A DNA stretch of 64,000 nucleotides, from positions 310,001-374,000 of the forward strand of contig NZ_FQZI01000003.1 in assembly GCF_900142035.1 (NCBI RefSeq), read 5' to 3'. The first letter of the stretch is position 1. Each line of letters starts with the position of its first letter. The stretch comes from Flavobacterium terrae (lineage in GTDB: Bacteria; Bacteroidota; Bacteroidia; Flavobacteriales; Flavobacteriaceae). Below the pieces are notes generated by a model. The model had not been told where the DNA came from and searched no databases. It was given only the letters and a program-made list of their open reading frames with translations. This document shows positions 1 through 9,438 of the stretch, piece by piece. Made by a program: the position numbers and the translations under genes.

Positions 1-598
1 TTTCTATAGTTCCTGGTTCTGCCCACCATCCAGAACGTTTAAAAGTAGTAGGGAAATTTAAATGTATACCATCGTTTTCTTTAATTATTGCATCCTCCCA
101 TGTCCAAGCATCGAAATGAACAATAGATGATGTTCCAGTTATTCTACCTCCTCTAGGGGTAATTTGTGCTAATAAAACGCCATTTAAACGTGCAGTTTCA
201 ATTATTCTAGACTCTGAATTATAAGCTATAAGACTTCTTACGTTAGGAGTCATTCCTCCTATTTCTCTTTCGTCATCAGAAGCTTTTACAGCATCAATCT
301 CAACCAAACCTATTGTTGAATTAGGAGCTATAAATCCCGGATAAACATGTTTTCCTTTGGCATCAATAACATTTTCATAGGCTGACATATCTAAACGAAT
401 AGTAGTTGCATCTGCAACTATTGTTAATTTTCCTTCTTTAAAACCTATTACAGAATTTTCAATAACCTCTCCATTTCCTAAATGTGCAGTAGCATTTAGT
501 ATTAATGTTGGTTTAGCTTGCTTTGATGCAGGTATTTGTTGCGCTTTCATACTCACACAAGAGAGTATTATAAAAGCTAATTTTATATATTTTTTCAT
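1..598 (-). CDS. Exported amidohydrolase, C-terminus cut by window edge
   Basis: The frame starts with ATG at 598 and is still open at position 1, so only about 199 N-terminal residues are visible. It begins with a signal peptide (MKKYIKLAFIILSCVSMKAQ), then the small beta-sandwich that opens amidohydrolases: residues like ATAHLGNGEVIENSVIGFKEG, followed by IDAKGKHVYPGFIAPNSTIG, the strand that normally leads into the metal-binding barrel. At that point family enzymes usually carry HxH; here the visible residues are PGFIAPNST, so this half may lack the first metal ligands, as does the N-terminal half of the neighbour at 602-3607. The start lies only 3 bases past the neighbour's stop, so the two genes form one operon. 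The family hydrolyses C-N bonds (imidazolonepropionase/dihydroorotase type). Substrate unknown; probably periplasmic. Confidence 0.8.
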   Translation of the reverse strand, partial: MKKYIKLAFIILSCVSMKAQQIPASKQAKPTLILNATAHLGNGEVIENSVIGFKEGKLTIVADATTIRLDMSAYENVIDAKGKHVYPGFIAPNSTIGLVEIDAVKASDDEREIGGMTPNVRSLIAYNSESRIIETARLNGVLLAQITPRGGRITGTSSIVHFDAWTWEDAIIKENDGIHLNFPTTFKRSGWWAEPGTIE

Positions 599-601
599 AA
601 A

Positions 602-3600
602 CTATTCTTCTAAAGTGTCACAATGATAATGTACTTTTTCCTTTTTTGAGGCTGGTTGTGTAGCCATACCTTGGTTTTTTTCTTGTAGCAATTGTGTAAT
701 TATTTCAGCTCTTTCTTTTGCAATTTCATCACGTTTAAGAACATCTAAATCTTTGTCAAAATAAACAACTCCTTCAATTAACGTTTTCTCTGCTTTGGCA
801 TAAATAGATAATGGATTATCACTCCACAAAACAACATCTGCATCTTTTCCTACTTTGATACTCCCCACTTTATCATCTAAATGTAATAGTTTAGCTGGAT
901 TCAATGTTACCATTTTCCAAGCTTCTTCTTCTGAAACTCCACCATATTTTACAGTTTTAGCTGCTTCTTGATTTAAACGTCGAGACATCTCAGCATCATC
1001 AGAATTTATTGCAACAATTAAACCTTGTTTATGCATTAAAGCTGCATTATAAGGTATAGCATCATTTACTTCAAATTTGTATGCCCACCAATCTGAAAAA
1101 GTTGAAGCTCCAACTCCATGTTTTTTCATTTCATCAGCTACTTTATAACCCTCAAGAATGTGTGTAAATGTATTTACATTAAAGTTGAATTTTTCTGCCA
1201 CTCTCATCAATCCTAAAATTTCTGATTGCACATATGAATGACAAGAGATAAATCTTTTTTTATTAATAATTTCAGCTAATGTTTGTAATTCTAAATCTAC
1301 TCTTGGCTTTTTTAAATTACCCATTTTTCCTTGAGAGTTATACTCTTTCCATAATCTATCATACTCTTGTGCTCTGGTAAAATAGTCTATAAAAACTTGT
1401 TCAACTCCCATTCGAGACTGAGGAAATCTTGTTGGATTTTGAATTCCCCAATTCGATTGCTTTACATTTTCCCCTAATGCAAACTTGATAAACTTGGGAG
1501 AATTTTGAAAAATCATCTCTTCTGGAGCTAATCCCCATTTCCATCTAACAATTGCAGATCGGCCGCCAATAGGGTTTGCCGAACCATGCAATAATTGAGA
1601 AGTTGTAACTCCACCAGCTAAATTTCTGTATATATTAATATCATCAGAATTTACTACATCCTCGATAGTTACTTCTGCAGAAGAATTATGTCCGCTTTCA
1701 TTTACTCCTCTTGAAATAGCAATATGGGAATGTTCATCAATTATACCACTTGTTAAATGCTTCCCTTTGCCATCAACAACAAGAGCTAATGGATCGGCTA
1801 AATTTTTACCAACTGAAGCTATTTTACCATTTTTTATTAAAACATCAGTCTCAGTAAGAACACCTTCTTTTTCATTTGTCCAAACAGTTACATTCTTAAA
1901 TAAAATAGTCTTTTGATTTGGTTTTTGAACATTACCATATGGCAAATTAGGGTATGTCACCGGAAAAACTTTATTTATTTCACTTTTCTTTTCTTCTTCC
2001 TTTTTAGTTTCTGCTGAAACTGGAACTTTTTTTGCTGACCAAAGAGTTTCAATTCCATTAGCTAAAACGGCTTTACCAGAAATTATATTTGTATCAGAAA
2101 CAAAGGCTGTTAAACGATGAAACTCTGTTTTTGTAGTATCTGCTGTCTTTAAAAGCAAATTCAACCAATTGTTTGCCAATGTTAATTTAGAATTAACCTT
2201 TTTATCATTTGCTAATTTCACATCTGCTTTTAGTGAATTTATCTCTCCATCTATTTTCAGCTTATAATTATCATTCCCAATAGTTAACAGGTATTCAGCT
2301 CTTATGTCTTTTAGGTTCATATCATTGATAATAAACTTATTTCCTTGAACCCAATTTTCATAAATTATCGTTTTAGAATCAAAAATATCCCCAGAAGTAA
2401 TTAAGAAATTTCCAATGTTTCCTTTTTTGAGACTGCCTATTTCATCAGACTTACCTAATAATGAAGCTGGAATGGTAGTCAAAGATTCTAAAGCTTTGGT
2501 TTTGTCAAAACCATATTTTATTGCTTTTAAAAGATTTGTCCTAAAGTCATCAAGCTTTTTTAACTTATCAGTTGTAAGAGCGAAAATTATTCCGTTTTCT
2601 GACAAAGATTTAGGGTTTGTAGGCGCTTGATTCCAAAAACGTAAATCTGCTAACTCCATTTGATTTGCTTGGTAAGGATCAGAAACATCATAACCATCAG
2701 GGAAGTTAATAGGAATAATAAATTTTGCATTAGTTTTTTTAATTTCGTCTATACGCTCAAACTCATTTCCTGATCCTTTTAAAATATAATTTATTCCAAA
2801 TTCTTTTCCTAATTTAGCAACTCTTAAGCTATTTAATTTATCTTCTGAAGCGAAAATTTGTACAATTTTTTCATTTTTGATCAATGCTTCTAACGAAGCA
2901 TCTCTATAATCTGAATTACCTTCTTTATACCATTTTGCATCATGATACATCTGCTTCAATAATGCCAACATCCCCATTAATGATGATGGATAAGCTTGAT
3001 TTGAAAACTGACTTTTAGTAAATGCAAAATGATTAGTTGTTACTGTTGACAAAAACTTATTAGTCTCTTTATCATTATTTAATAATACCAATGCACCTGT
3101 TCCTCTGGCAATTCCATCAGGTACATGAGTTCCCACAACTCCAAAACCAGCTTTTAAAAATTCTTCGGCTTTAATTTGATCAAATTTAAAACTATCACTA
3201 GCATTCACTTCAGTTTTAATGTGCTCATTCCAATAATATCCTTTCCTTTTTGTATCATATAAAGGATTATTATTCCCTTCACTTCTAGAAGTTTTAGGCA
3301 CTTCTATACCAAAATTTGTATACATATCAATAAATGAAGGGTAAATGTACTTTCCCTCTAAATTTATCTGCATTGCATTTTTAGGAACTAAAACTGAAGT
3401 ACCAACAGCGATGACTTTCCCATCTTTTATTAGCAATGTTCCTCTTTCAATTACCTCTGAAGGAGAAACATGTATTTTTGCGTTTGTGAAAGCTATAAAA
3501 ACGGAGGATTTACTTTTTGTACTCTCATTATTAGGAAAGTACTCTTGGGCATTAATATTGGATGTTAAAAAAACACTCCAAAATAATAGTAAAAAGATTC

Positions 3601-3607
3601 TTTTCAT
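602..3607 (-). CDS. Exported double-domain amidohydrolase
   Basis: 1001 residues with a signal peptide (MKRIFLLLFWSVFLTSNINAQ). Two amidohydrolase-like units sit in tandem. The N-terminal unit (about 30-430) has the opening beta-sandwich but reads PSFIDMYTNFGI where the metal-binding HxH should be, so it looks degenerate. The C-terminal unit (about 570-970) has DEHSHIA near residue 624, CHSYVQ, FTHILEG, NSDD and the typical closing GSIKVGKDADVVLWSDNPL, so it should bind metal and be catalytic. Bacteroidota often carry such long imidazolonepropionase-like periplasmic hydrolases as adjacent pairs; the partial gene at 1-598 is the partner. The role may be cyclic-peptide or amide hydrolysis, but the substrate cannot be read from sequence. 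The C-terminal tail (HYHCDTLEE) is short and polar. Confidence 0.88.
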   Translation of the reverse strand: MKRIFLLLFWSVFLTSNINAQEYFPNNESTKSKSSVFIAFTNAKIHVSPSEVIERGTLLIKDGKVIAVGTSVLVPKNAMQINLEGKYIYPSFIDMYTNFGIEVPKTSRSEGNNNPLYDTKRKGYYWNEHIKTEVNASDSFKFDQIKAEEFLKAGFGVVGTHVPDGIARGTGALVLLNNDKETNKFLSTVTTNHFAFTKSQFSNQAYPSSLMGMLALLKQMYHDAKWYKEGNSDYRDASLEALIKNEKIVQIFASEDKLNSLRVAKLGKEFGINYILKGSGNEFERIDEIKKTNAKFIIPINFPDGYDVSDPYQANQMELADLRFWNQAPTNPKSLSENGIIFALTTDKLKKLDDFRTNLLKAIKYGFDKTKALESLTTIPASLLGKSDEIGSLKKGNIGNFLITSGDIFDSKTIIYENWVQGNKFIINDMNLKDIRAEYLLTIGNDNYKLKIDGEINSLKADVKLANDKKVNSKLTLANNWLNLLLKTADTTKTEFHRLTAFVSDTNIISGKAVLANGIETLWSAKKVPVSAETKKEEEKKSEINKVFPVTYPNLPYGNVQKPNQKTILFKNVTVWTNEKEGVLTETDVLIKNGKIASVGKNLADPLALVVDGKGKHLTSGIIDEHSHIAISRGVNESGHNSSAEVTIEDVVNSDDINIYRNLAGGVTTSQLLHGSANPIGGRSAIVRWKWGLAPEEMIFQNSPKFIKFALGENVKQSNWGIQNPTRFPQSRMGVEQVFIDYFTRAQEYDRLWKEYNSQGKMGNLKKPRVDLELQTLAEIINKKRFISCHSYVQSEILGLMRVAEKFNFNVNTFTHILEGYKVADEMKKHGVGASTFSDWWAYKFEVNDAIPYNAALMHKQGLIVAINSDDAEMSRRLNQEAAKTVKYGGVSEEEAWKMVTLNPAKLLHLDDKVGSIKVGKDADVVLWSDNPLSIYAKAEKTLIEGVVYFDKDLDVLKRDEIAKERAEIITQLLQEKNQGMATQPASKKEKVHYHCDTLEE

Positions 3608-3731
3608 TTTGTTTTTGGTTGATTAGTCGTCTAAAAATACTTATATTATTTTATCAAAATATAGCAATCCTATTCTCTTTAACATTTTTTTATGAAAAAT
3701 AGTAAATAATTTTTTGTAAAATTTTATTTAC

Positions 3732-3739
3732 TATTTTTA
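3732..3739 (+). promoter_or_regulatory. Possible -7 box of comM
   Basis: TATTTTTA is one base off the Bacteroidota -7 consensus TAnnTTTG. It has a TTG 15 bases upstream (3714-3716) and lies 31 bases before the comM ATG. Weak assignment. Confidence 0.35.
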
Positions 3740-3770
3740 CCCAATAATAGCCATTAAAATATTACAAGCC

Positions 3771-5306
3771 ATGTTAGTGAAAGTCTTTGGGAGCGCCATT
3801 TTTGGTGTAGATGCCACAATTATTACTGTTGAAGTCAATGTCGAAAAAGGTATAGGTTATCACTTAGTTGGACTTCCAGATAATACCATAAAGGAGAGCA
3901 ATTACCGCATTGCTGCCGCTCTTAAAAACAACAACTACAATTTCCCTGGTAAAAAAATTACTGTAAACATGGCTCCTGCCGATTTACGCAAAGAGGGTTC
4001 TGCATATGACTTAACCATTGCTATAGGTATTTTAGCCGCATCAGGTCAAATAAAATCTGAAGAAGTAGACAAGTACATTATCATGGGAGAACTATCTCTT
4101 GATGGAGGTCTACAACCTATAAAAGGAGCTTTATCTATAGCGATTAAAGCCAAAGAAGAAGGTTTCAAAGGATTTTTCTTGCCAGAGCAAAATGTAAAAG
4201 AAGCTGCCATAGTAAGCGGAATAGATGTCTATGGTGTTGAAAACATATCTCAAGTAATTGATTTTTTTGAAGAAAAAGGGACATTACAACCCACTACAAT
4301 AAACACAAGGGAGGAATTTTATAAGAATTTAGATTTTCCTGAATTTGATTTTGCAGAAGTACGAGGACAAGAATCTATAAAGCGTTGTATGGAAATTGCT
4401 GCGGCTGGAGGACATAATATTATTTTAATTGGCCCACCAGGTGCTGGAAAAACAATGTTAGCAAAACGATTGCCTAGCATCTTGCCTCCCATGACACTCA
4501 GAGAAGCATTAGAAACCACAAAAATTCATAGTGTTGCAGGAAAAGTAAAAGATACTGGATTAATGAATCAGCGGCCATTTAGAAGTCCGCATCATTCTGC
4601 GTCCAGTGTTTCACTAGTGGGTGGTGGGAGTTATCCTCAACCAGGTGAAATTTCATTAGCACACAATGGTGTACTTTTTCTAGATGAATTACCAGAATTT
4701 AAAAGAGAAGTACTAGAAGTAATGAGACAACCTCTAGAAGATCGAGAAGTAACTATTTCGAGAGCTAAATTCACCATTACCTACCCTTCCTCTTTTATGT
4801 TGGTCGCAAGTATGAATCCAAGTCCTGGAGGCTATTTTAATGACCCAAATGCTCCTGTAAGCTCCTCTCCTAACGAAATGCAACGCTATTTGAGTAAAAT
4901 TTCAGGACCATTATTAGATAGAATTGATATTCATATTGAAGTTACTCCTGTCCCATTCGAAAAACTCTCAGATACAAGGAATGGTGAAAGTAGTGTAGAA
5001 ATAAGAAAACGCGTAACACAAGCTCGAGAAATACAGTCACAACGTTTTGCTATGTCTGAAGCTATCCATTACAATGCGCAAATGACTACAAAACAAATTA
5101 GAGAATATTGCAAACTAGACGATACTTCGTTACAACTTTTAAAAACAGCTATGGAACGTTTAAATCTATCTGCAAGGGCCTATGATAGAATCCTTAAAGT
5201 CTCTAGAACCATTGCCGATTTAGAAGCATCGGATACAGTAAATTCAAACCATATTGCCGAAGCAATACAGTATAGAAGTTTAGACAGAGAGGGCTGGTTG
5301 GGATAA
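3771..5306 (+). CDS. comM: YifB/ComM family Mg-chelatase-like AAA+ ATPase
   Basis: 511 residues, the usual length of the YifB/ComM family. Order: a Lon-protease-like S5 fold (about 1-170, with [17 protein letters not shown] and [10 protein letters not shown]), an AAA+ Mg-chelatase module with Walker A GPPGAGKT near residue 221 and Walker [12 protein letters not shown] near 302, then the C-terminal lid (about 395-505). In characterised species ComM is a hexameric helicase that drives branch migration during natural transformation. In the segment where many homologues read NPCPCGY followed by further cysteines, this protein has NPSPGGYF...[10 protein letters not shown], so the cysteine cluster is absent. 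It ends exactly one base before the HMG-CoA synthase gene on the other strand, with no room for a terminator. Confidence 0.93.
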   Translation: MLVKVFGSAIFGVDATIITVEVNVEKGIGYHLVGLPDNTIKESNYRIAAALKNNNYNFPGKKITVNMAPADLRKEGSAYDLTIAIGILAASGQIKSEEVDKYIIMGELSLDGGLQPIKGALSIAIKAKEEGFKGFFLPEQNVKEAAIVSGIDVYGVENISQVIDFFEEKGTLQPTTINTREEFYKNLDFPEFDFAEVRGQESIKRCMEIAAAGGHNIILIGPPGAGKTMLAKRLPSILPPMTLREALETTKIHSVAGKVKDTGLMNQRPFRSPHHSASSVSLVGGGSYPQPGEISLAHNGVLFLDELPEFKREVLEVMRQPLEDREVTISRAKFTITYPSSFMLVASMNPSPGGYFNDPNAPVSSSPNEMQRYLSKISGPLLDRIDIHIEVTPVPFEKLSDTRNGESSVEIRKRVTQAREIQSQRFAMSEAIHYNAQMTTKQIREYCKLDDTSLQLLKTAMERLNLSARAYDRILKVSRTIADLEASDTVNSNHIAEAIQYRSLDREGWLG

Positions 5307-6638
5307 TTAGTAATATCTATAATATCTAGCTCCAACAAGGTTAGGATTAGAATTTTCAATAGACTCTAATCCAAATTCATTTTTAGGCGATAACACAGAT
5401 TCCTTCTTTGCTTTTTTATGCAGACTGATATATGTTTCGAAATCAATCTCTTTTGCGTTATCTATTGTTTCGAAAAGATTTAGGTTTGTAAAGACTTGTT
5501 TCCAAGATTGTTCTACATGCCCTTCAAAAACTTTTGCTTTAGAACCACTTCCATAAGCAATAAAACCAAAGGTTTTATCAGTAATTTCATTGTTTTGTTT
5601 AAAATGATAACTTAATGTAGAAAGTAAACCTAAAAAGATGGATCCTGTATACATATTACCAATTTTTGAAGATGCGATTTCGGCAGGATATAAAGCTTTT
5701 TGAACAAAATTAGTATACTCCTCACTCTTAGATAAAGATTTTATAAAATCCTTAGTATTGACTTCTTCAACCGTTTTTGTTTCATTGGCATAAATTGAAA
5801 CAAAAGTTCTCCTTCCTTGAAAACAATAAGGCAAATGCATTATAATGTTCTCCCATTTTTTAAAAACCGCGTCGTTTCTATTTGACACTTTTTTATAATG
5901 AGCATAAGCTTCTGTTATTCTACTGATGTAACATTCGTTAGAATATTGACCATCAAAAACAGGTTGCTCTTTATAAATAGATAGTTCATTTTCTTCTACA
6001 TTCAATAAAGAAAAATCGACACCAGCTTCTTCTTTTGAAAAATATCTTCTGGGTTTAAAAAAATCAAAAACTCCTTGAGATGAAACTCCAACTTCTTTAG
6101 TAAATGAAATAAGTCTAGGATTGGCAGCAATTAGAATTGCAATAGCACCTGCGCCTTGTGTATATTCGCCAGAAGAATTAAGATCATACTTTGCATTATC
6201 TGTAGCAATTACAATTGCTTTTTTGTCAGGATTTAATCTAACAAAATCCAAACAAATTTGAAGTGCATCGATCGCTCCAATACAAGCAAAAGTCATATCT
6301 AAAGTATCACAATTTTTAAAAGTATTTTCTCCTAATTTTTGTTCCAATAATTGCGTAACATATGAAGCAACTGGTTTTGAAGAATCTACTCCACTCTCTG
6401 TGCCCACATAAATTCTATCAATTTCGGCAGGTGAAATAGTATTATCCTCTATTAATTTTAAAGTAGCATTTGCCGCAAAAGTTACAACATCTTGATGGAC
6501 ATCAGGAAAACTCATTTTCTCTAGTCCTAAGCCAAGATTTAATTTTTCAAATTCAATATTTCTGTTTTCTGCTAGTGTTCTTATTGGCAAATATATTTTT
6601 GGCAAATCAAAAGCGATTGCATCTATTCCTACTTTCAT
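5307..6638 (-). CDS. Hydroxymethylglutaryl-CoA synthase family protein
   Basis: 443 residues. Condenses acetyl-CoA with acetoacetyl-CoA in the mevalonate route to isoprenoids, which Flavobacteriaceae use. The thiolase-like fold shows GTESGVDSSKPVASY (general acid Glu near 81), the nucleophile cysteine in DMTFACIGA (Cys119), HLPYCF (His of the oxyanion site), NMYTGSIFLGLLS and the late glycine loop YGSGSKAKVF. These are HMG-CoA synthase rather than KAS III signatures. It is probably its own transcription unit: it starts at 6638, 62 bases from the next gene, and ends flush against comM. No other mevalonate gene lies nearby, so the pathway is scattered. Cytoplasmic. Confidence 0.9.
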   Translation of the reverse strand: MKVGIDAIAFDLPKIYLPIRTLAENRNIEFEKLNLGLGLEKMSFPDVHQDVVTFAANATLKLIEDNTISPAEIDRIYVGTESGVDSSKPVASYVTQLLEQKLGENTFKNCDTLDMTFACIGAIDALQICLDFVRLNPDKKAIVIATDNAKYDLNSSGEYTQGAGAIAILIAANPRLISFTKEVGVSSQGVFDFFKPRRYFSKEEAGVDFSLLNVEENELSIYKEQPVFDGQYSNECYISRITEAYAHYKKVSNRNDAVFKKWENIIMHLPYCFQGRRTFVSIYANETKTVEEVNTKDFIKSLSKSEEYTNFVQKALYPAEIASSKIGNMYTGSIFLGLLSTLSYHFKQNNEITDKTFGFIAYGSGSKAKVFEGHVEQSWKQVFTNLNLFETIDNAKEIDFETYISLHKKAKKESVLSPKNEFGLESIENSNPNLVGARYYRYY

Positions 6639-6700
6639 GAAAAGTTTAGTTAAAATGGTTTGTAAAAATATCGATAAAATTGAAAAAATTTAGAATAGGA

Positions 6701-8131
6701 TTAATTTTTATTTGCAGCAATATTTTTGATCATTCCTTCAAAAATAAAAAAATGAAAAGGCAACATACTGTACCAGTATAGCCTTCCAAAAATACCTCGA
6801 GGACGAAATGTTGCTATTTGGTGTAAAACATTTTCTTCATCAATTTTAAATTCGAGCCAAGCTTCACCTGGCACTTTCATTTCTGCAAAGAGAAGTAATC
6901 TTTTTTTTTCTTTGTCTGCCATTAAAACCCTCCAAAAGTCAAGTGAATCACCATCATCTAAATGTGTTGGACTAGTACGTCCTCTTCGCAAACCAACTCC
7001 TCCAAAAAGCTTGTCAATAAAACCTCTTATTTCCCACATCCAAGTACCATAATACCACCCTTTTTCACCTCCTATTGACCAAATATTTTCTAAGGCAATT
7101 GAATCATTGTTCAATTGTACTTTTTTATAATCTTTCAAACATCCATATTTTGGCACCTCAATATAGTTTTTCAAATGGGCTTTAAAATTACTACTGGACA
7201 AACTGTCTTTCCAACTGGATAATACTAGATTTTGCTCAATTTTTTTAAAAGCTAGTTTAATTGCATCTGTATAAGATATGGGTTTAATATTTAAGATTCT
7301 TTGTAATTGATTGTCTTTACAAATCACTTCAACTTTCATACTATCAACTAAGTTTTGTGCCAATTTATAAGAAGTAGAAGTCACAAAATACAACCAATAC
7401 GAAGATAATTTAGGTGTCATAAATGGAACCGTAATCATAACTATTTTAAACCCTCTTACTTTTGCATAAAGCTGCATCATTTGTTTATACGTTAACACAT
7501 TAGGTCCACCAATATCAAATGATTTGTTGTAGCATTCTTTTTTATTAACAACACCTATCAAATACTTTATAACATCACGAATAGCAATAGGTTGTGATTT
7601 AGTTAAAACCCATTTTGGGGTAATCATTACAGGTAATTTTTCACATAAATCTCTAATAATTTCAAAAGAGGAACTGCCTGAGCCAACAATTATACCTGCA
7701 CGCAAAACAGTCAAATTAAAGTTTCCTTTGTATAAAATATTTTCAACATTACTTCTAGAGTGCATGTGTTTGGAAAGATTAGGATCATTAACAATTCCGC
7801 TCAGATAAATGACTTGTTTTACATTCATCTTATCCATGTAGAGATTAAAGTGAGTTGCAGAATTGGCTTCCATTTCAACAAAATTTTGCGTTGAATTAGC
7901 CATAGAGTGGATTAAATAATAAGCCACATCAATTTCTTGTGGAAGATTATCAAAATTAGGCTCTTCAATAAAATCAACTTCCCAAATAACAACTTTATTT
8001 AGCGTTTCTGCTTCTAAACCAAGACGAGATTTATCACGAACACAACAAATCACTTCATGACCACTAGCTAATAACTCAGGTAAAAGCCTTCTACCCACAT
8101 ATCCATTCGCACCTGTTAATAAAACTCTCAT
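6701..8131 (-). CDS. SDR-type NAD(P)-binding protein with C-terminal DUF2867 domain
   Basis: 476 residues. The N-terminal Rossmann fold starts with TGANGYVGRRLLPEL (atypical SDR glycine motif), followed by an NmrA/YbjT-like dinucleotide-binding domain to about residue 300. The C-terminal third contains WYYGTWMWEIRGFIDKLFGG and GRLYWYSMLPFH, the hallmark of DUF2867, a SRPBCC-like domain. This fusion is common in Bacteroidota next to photolyase genes. Its ATG overlaps the cryptochrome stop by 4 bases (8128-8131), which implies translational coupling. Reaction and substrate are unknown; a role in light- or stress-responsive lipid or quinone chemistry is only a guess from the operon. Confidence 0.85.
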   Translation of the reverse strand: MRVLLTGANGYVGRRLLPELLASGHEVICCVRDKSRLGLEAETLNKVVIWEVDFIEEPNFDNLPQEIDVAYYLIHSMANSTQNFVEMEANSATHFNLYMDKMNVKQVIYLSGIVNDPNLSKHMHSRSNVENILYKGNFNLTVLRAGIIVGSGSSSFEIIRDLCEKLPVMITPKWVLTKSQPIAIRDVIKYLIGVVNKKECYNKSFDIGGPNVLTYKQMMQLYAKVRGFKIVMITVPFMTPKLSSYWLYFVTSTSYKLAQNLVDSMKVEVICKDNQLQRILNIKPISYTDAIKLAFKKIEQNLVLSSWKDSLSSSNFKAHLKNYIEVPKYGCLKDYKKVQLNNDSIALENIWSIGGEKGWYYGTWMWEIRGFIDKLFGGVGLRRGRTSPTHLDDGDSLDFWRVLMADKEKKRLLLFAEMKVPGEAWLEFKIDEENVLHQIATFRPRGIFGRLYWYSMLPFHFFIFEGMIKNIAANKN

Positions 8132-9435
8132 CTTACATTATTTGTGGTTATCCATTTTTTTCGATACTCACCATTTTTATCGTATTCTGAGGCTTGCTTT
8201 TCTGTATCAAAATATCGTGAAGATCTAGGATCATTACCAACCCCTGCAAGATATGCCCAATTTCCCCAATTATTTGACACATCATAATCTATCAATTCTT
8301 GCTCAAAGTATGATGCCCCATAGCGCCAATCGACTTTCAAATCATTAATTAAATAACTCGCTACAACTTGACGCCCTCTGTTACTCATAAAACCTGTAGC
8401 TTTGAGTTCTTGCATATTAGCATCAACAAAATCATTTCCGGTTTCTCCTTTTATCCAAGAGTCTAATTTATCAAGATTTGTATTTTTTTGGTGTTTAACA
8501 GTTTTAGATAATCCATTCAAGAGAAACAGTTTATCATTGTGCTTTTTAAACATAAACCTGAAAAAATCTCGCCATAATAGCTCAAATATTAACCAATATG
8601 TTGATTCGTTTTCTCCAAATTCTGCTTCAAAATCTTTAATCTTAGCATAAATATAGCGAGGAGAAATAGAACCCATAGCTAGCCACGGCGAGAGTTTTGT
8701 AGAATAATCACTACCCAATAAACCGTTACGTGTTTGCTTGTAGTTTAAAATTAGTTTTTTATCAAACAAATAATAATTTAGCCTTTTAATAGCATTTGCC
8801 TCCCCTCCTTCAAAGTTTAAAACACTTCTGTCATCAAATTCTAACGTATTAACATCTATTAAATGAGAGAGAAGAGGCAAATTAAATTCGGGCAAAAAAG
8901 GTGATTTTATTTCATTAGGAACATTATAAATTGGTCTAACAGTCGATTCTTTCTCTACCTTCTTTCTAAAATCAGTAAAAACATCTGGTATATCTTTAAT
9001 AGAAAAAGGTAAATCTTCAGGATGATATAATGTACTGGTACTAAAAATAGAAACGTCACAATTAATTTTGGAGACTTCTTTTTGAACTTTCTCTAGCGTA
9101 TTTTTTTCAATGTAGGCTACTTCTTTTTTTGTGTAGATTTTTGTTGCTCCATATTTCAAAACAATTTTAGGAATTTCAATTTCAGGTTTGCCTTTGAGTA
9201 TTATTAAACCTGAGCCTCTTTTTTTTAATTCATTATTTAAATCTTGCAAGGATTCTAATAAAAATTTAGTTCTGAATTTACCTGTTCTCTTAAACCCAAA
9301 AGGTCCTTGATCAAAATCATTTACATCAAGACAATAAACTGGAATTATCTCTTTATTATTCTGTATGGCTTTAAACAATACTTCATTGTCGTTTAAGCGT
9401 AAATCTGTTTTAAACCAAACTATAACTCGTTGCAT
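8128..9435 (-). CDS. DASH-type cryptochrome/photolyase
   Basis: 435 residues. Photolyase N-terminal alpha/beta domain (VIVWFKTDLRLNDNEVL, residues 4-20) and FAD-binding helical domain (about 210-420) with ELLWRDFFRFM, ATGFMSNRGRQ, VDWRYGASYFE and NNWGNWAYLAGVGNDPR. The last motif is characteristic of the DASH subclass, whose members bind FAD and often MTHF and repair cyclobutane dimers mainly in single-stranded DNA. It is the middle gene of a tight minus-strand operon: the SDR gene ends 3 bases before it and the DUF2867 gene overlaps it by 4 bases. Blue-light function is inferred from the family. DASH subclass assignment is by motif only. Confidence 0.93.
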   Translation of the reverse strand: MQRVIVWFKTDLRLNDNEVLFKAIQNNKEIIPVYCLDVNDFDQGPFGFKRTGKFRTKFLLESLQDLNNELKKRGSGLIILKGKPEIEIPKIVLKYGATKIYTKKEVAYIEKNTLEKVQKEVSKINCDVSIFSTSTLYHPEDLPFSIKDIPDVFTDFRKKVEKESTVRPIYNVPNEIKSPFLPEFNLPLLSHLIDVNTLEFDDRSVLNFEGGEANAIKRLNYYLFDKKLILNYKQTRNGLLGSDYSTKLSPWLAMGSISPRYIYAKIKDFEAEFGENESTYWLIFELLWRDFFRFMFKKHNDKLFLLNGLSKTVKHQKNTNLDKLDSWIKGETGNDFVDANMQELKATGFMSNRGRQVVASYLINDLKVDWRYGASYFEQELIDYDVSNNWGNWAYLAGVGNDPRSSRYFDTEKQASEYDKNGEYRKKWITTNNVR

Positions 9436-9438
9436 TTT

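Noticed and set aside
3345..3626. Plus-strand open frame opposite the amidohydrolase start
   Set aside because: Antisense to the signal-peptide region of a clear gene and without promoter or homology.
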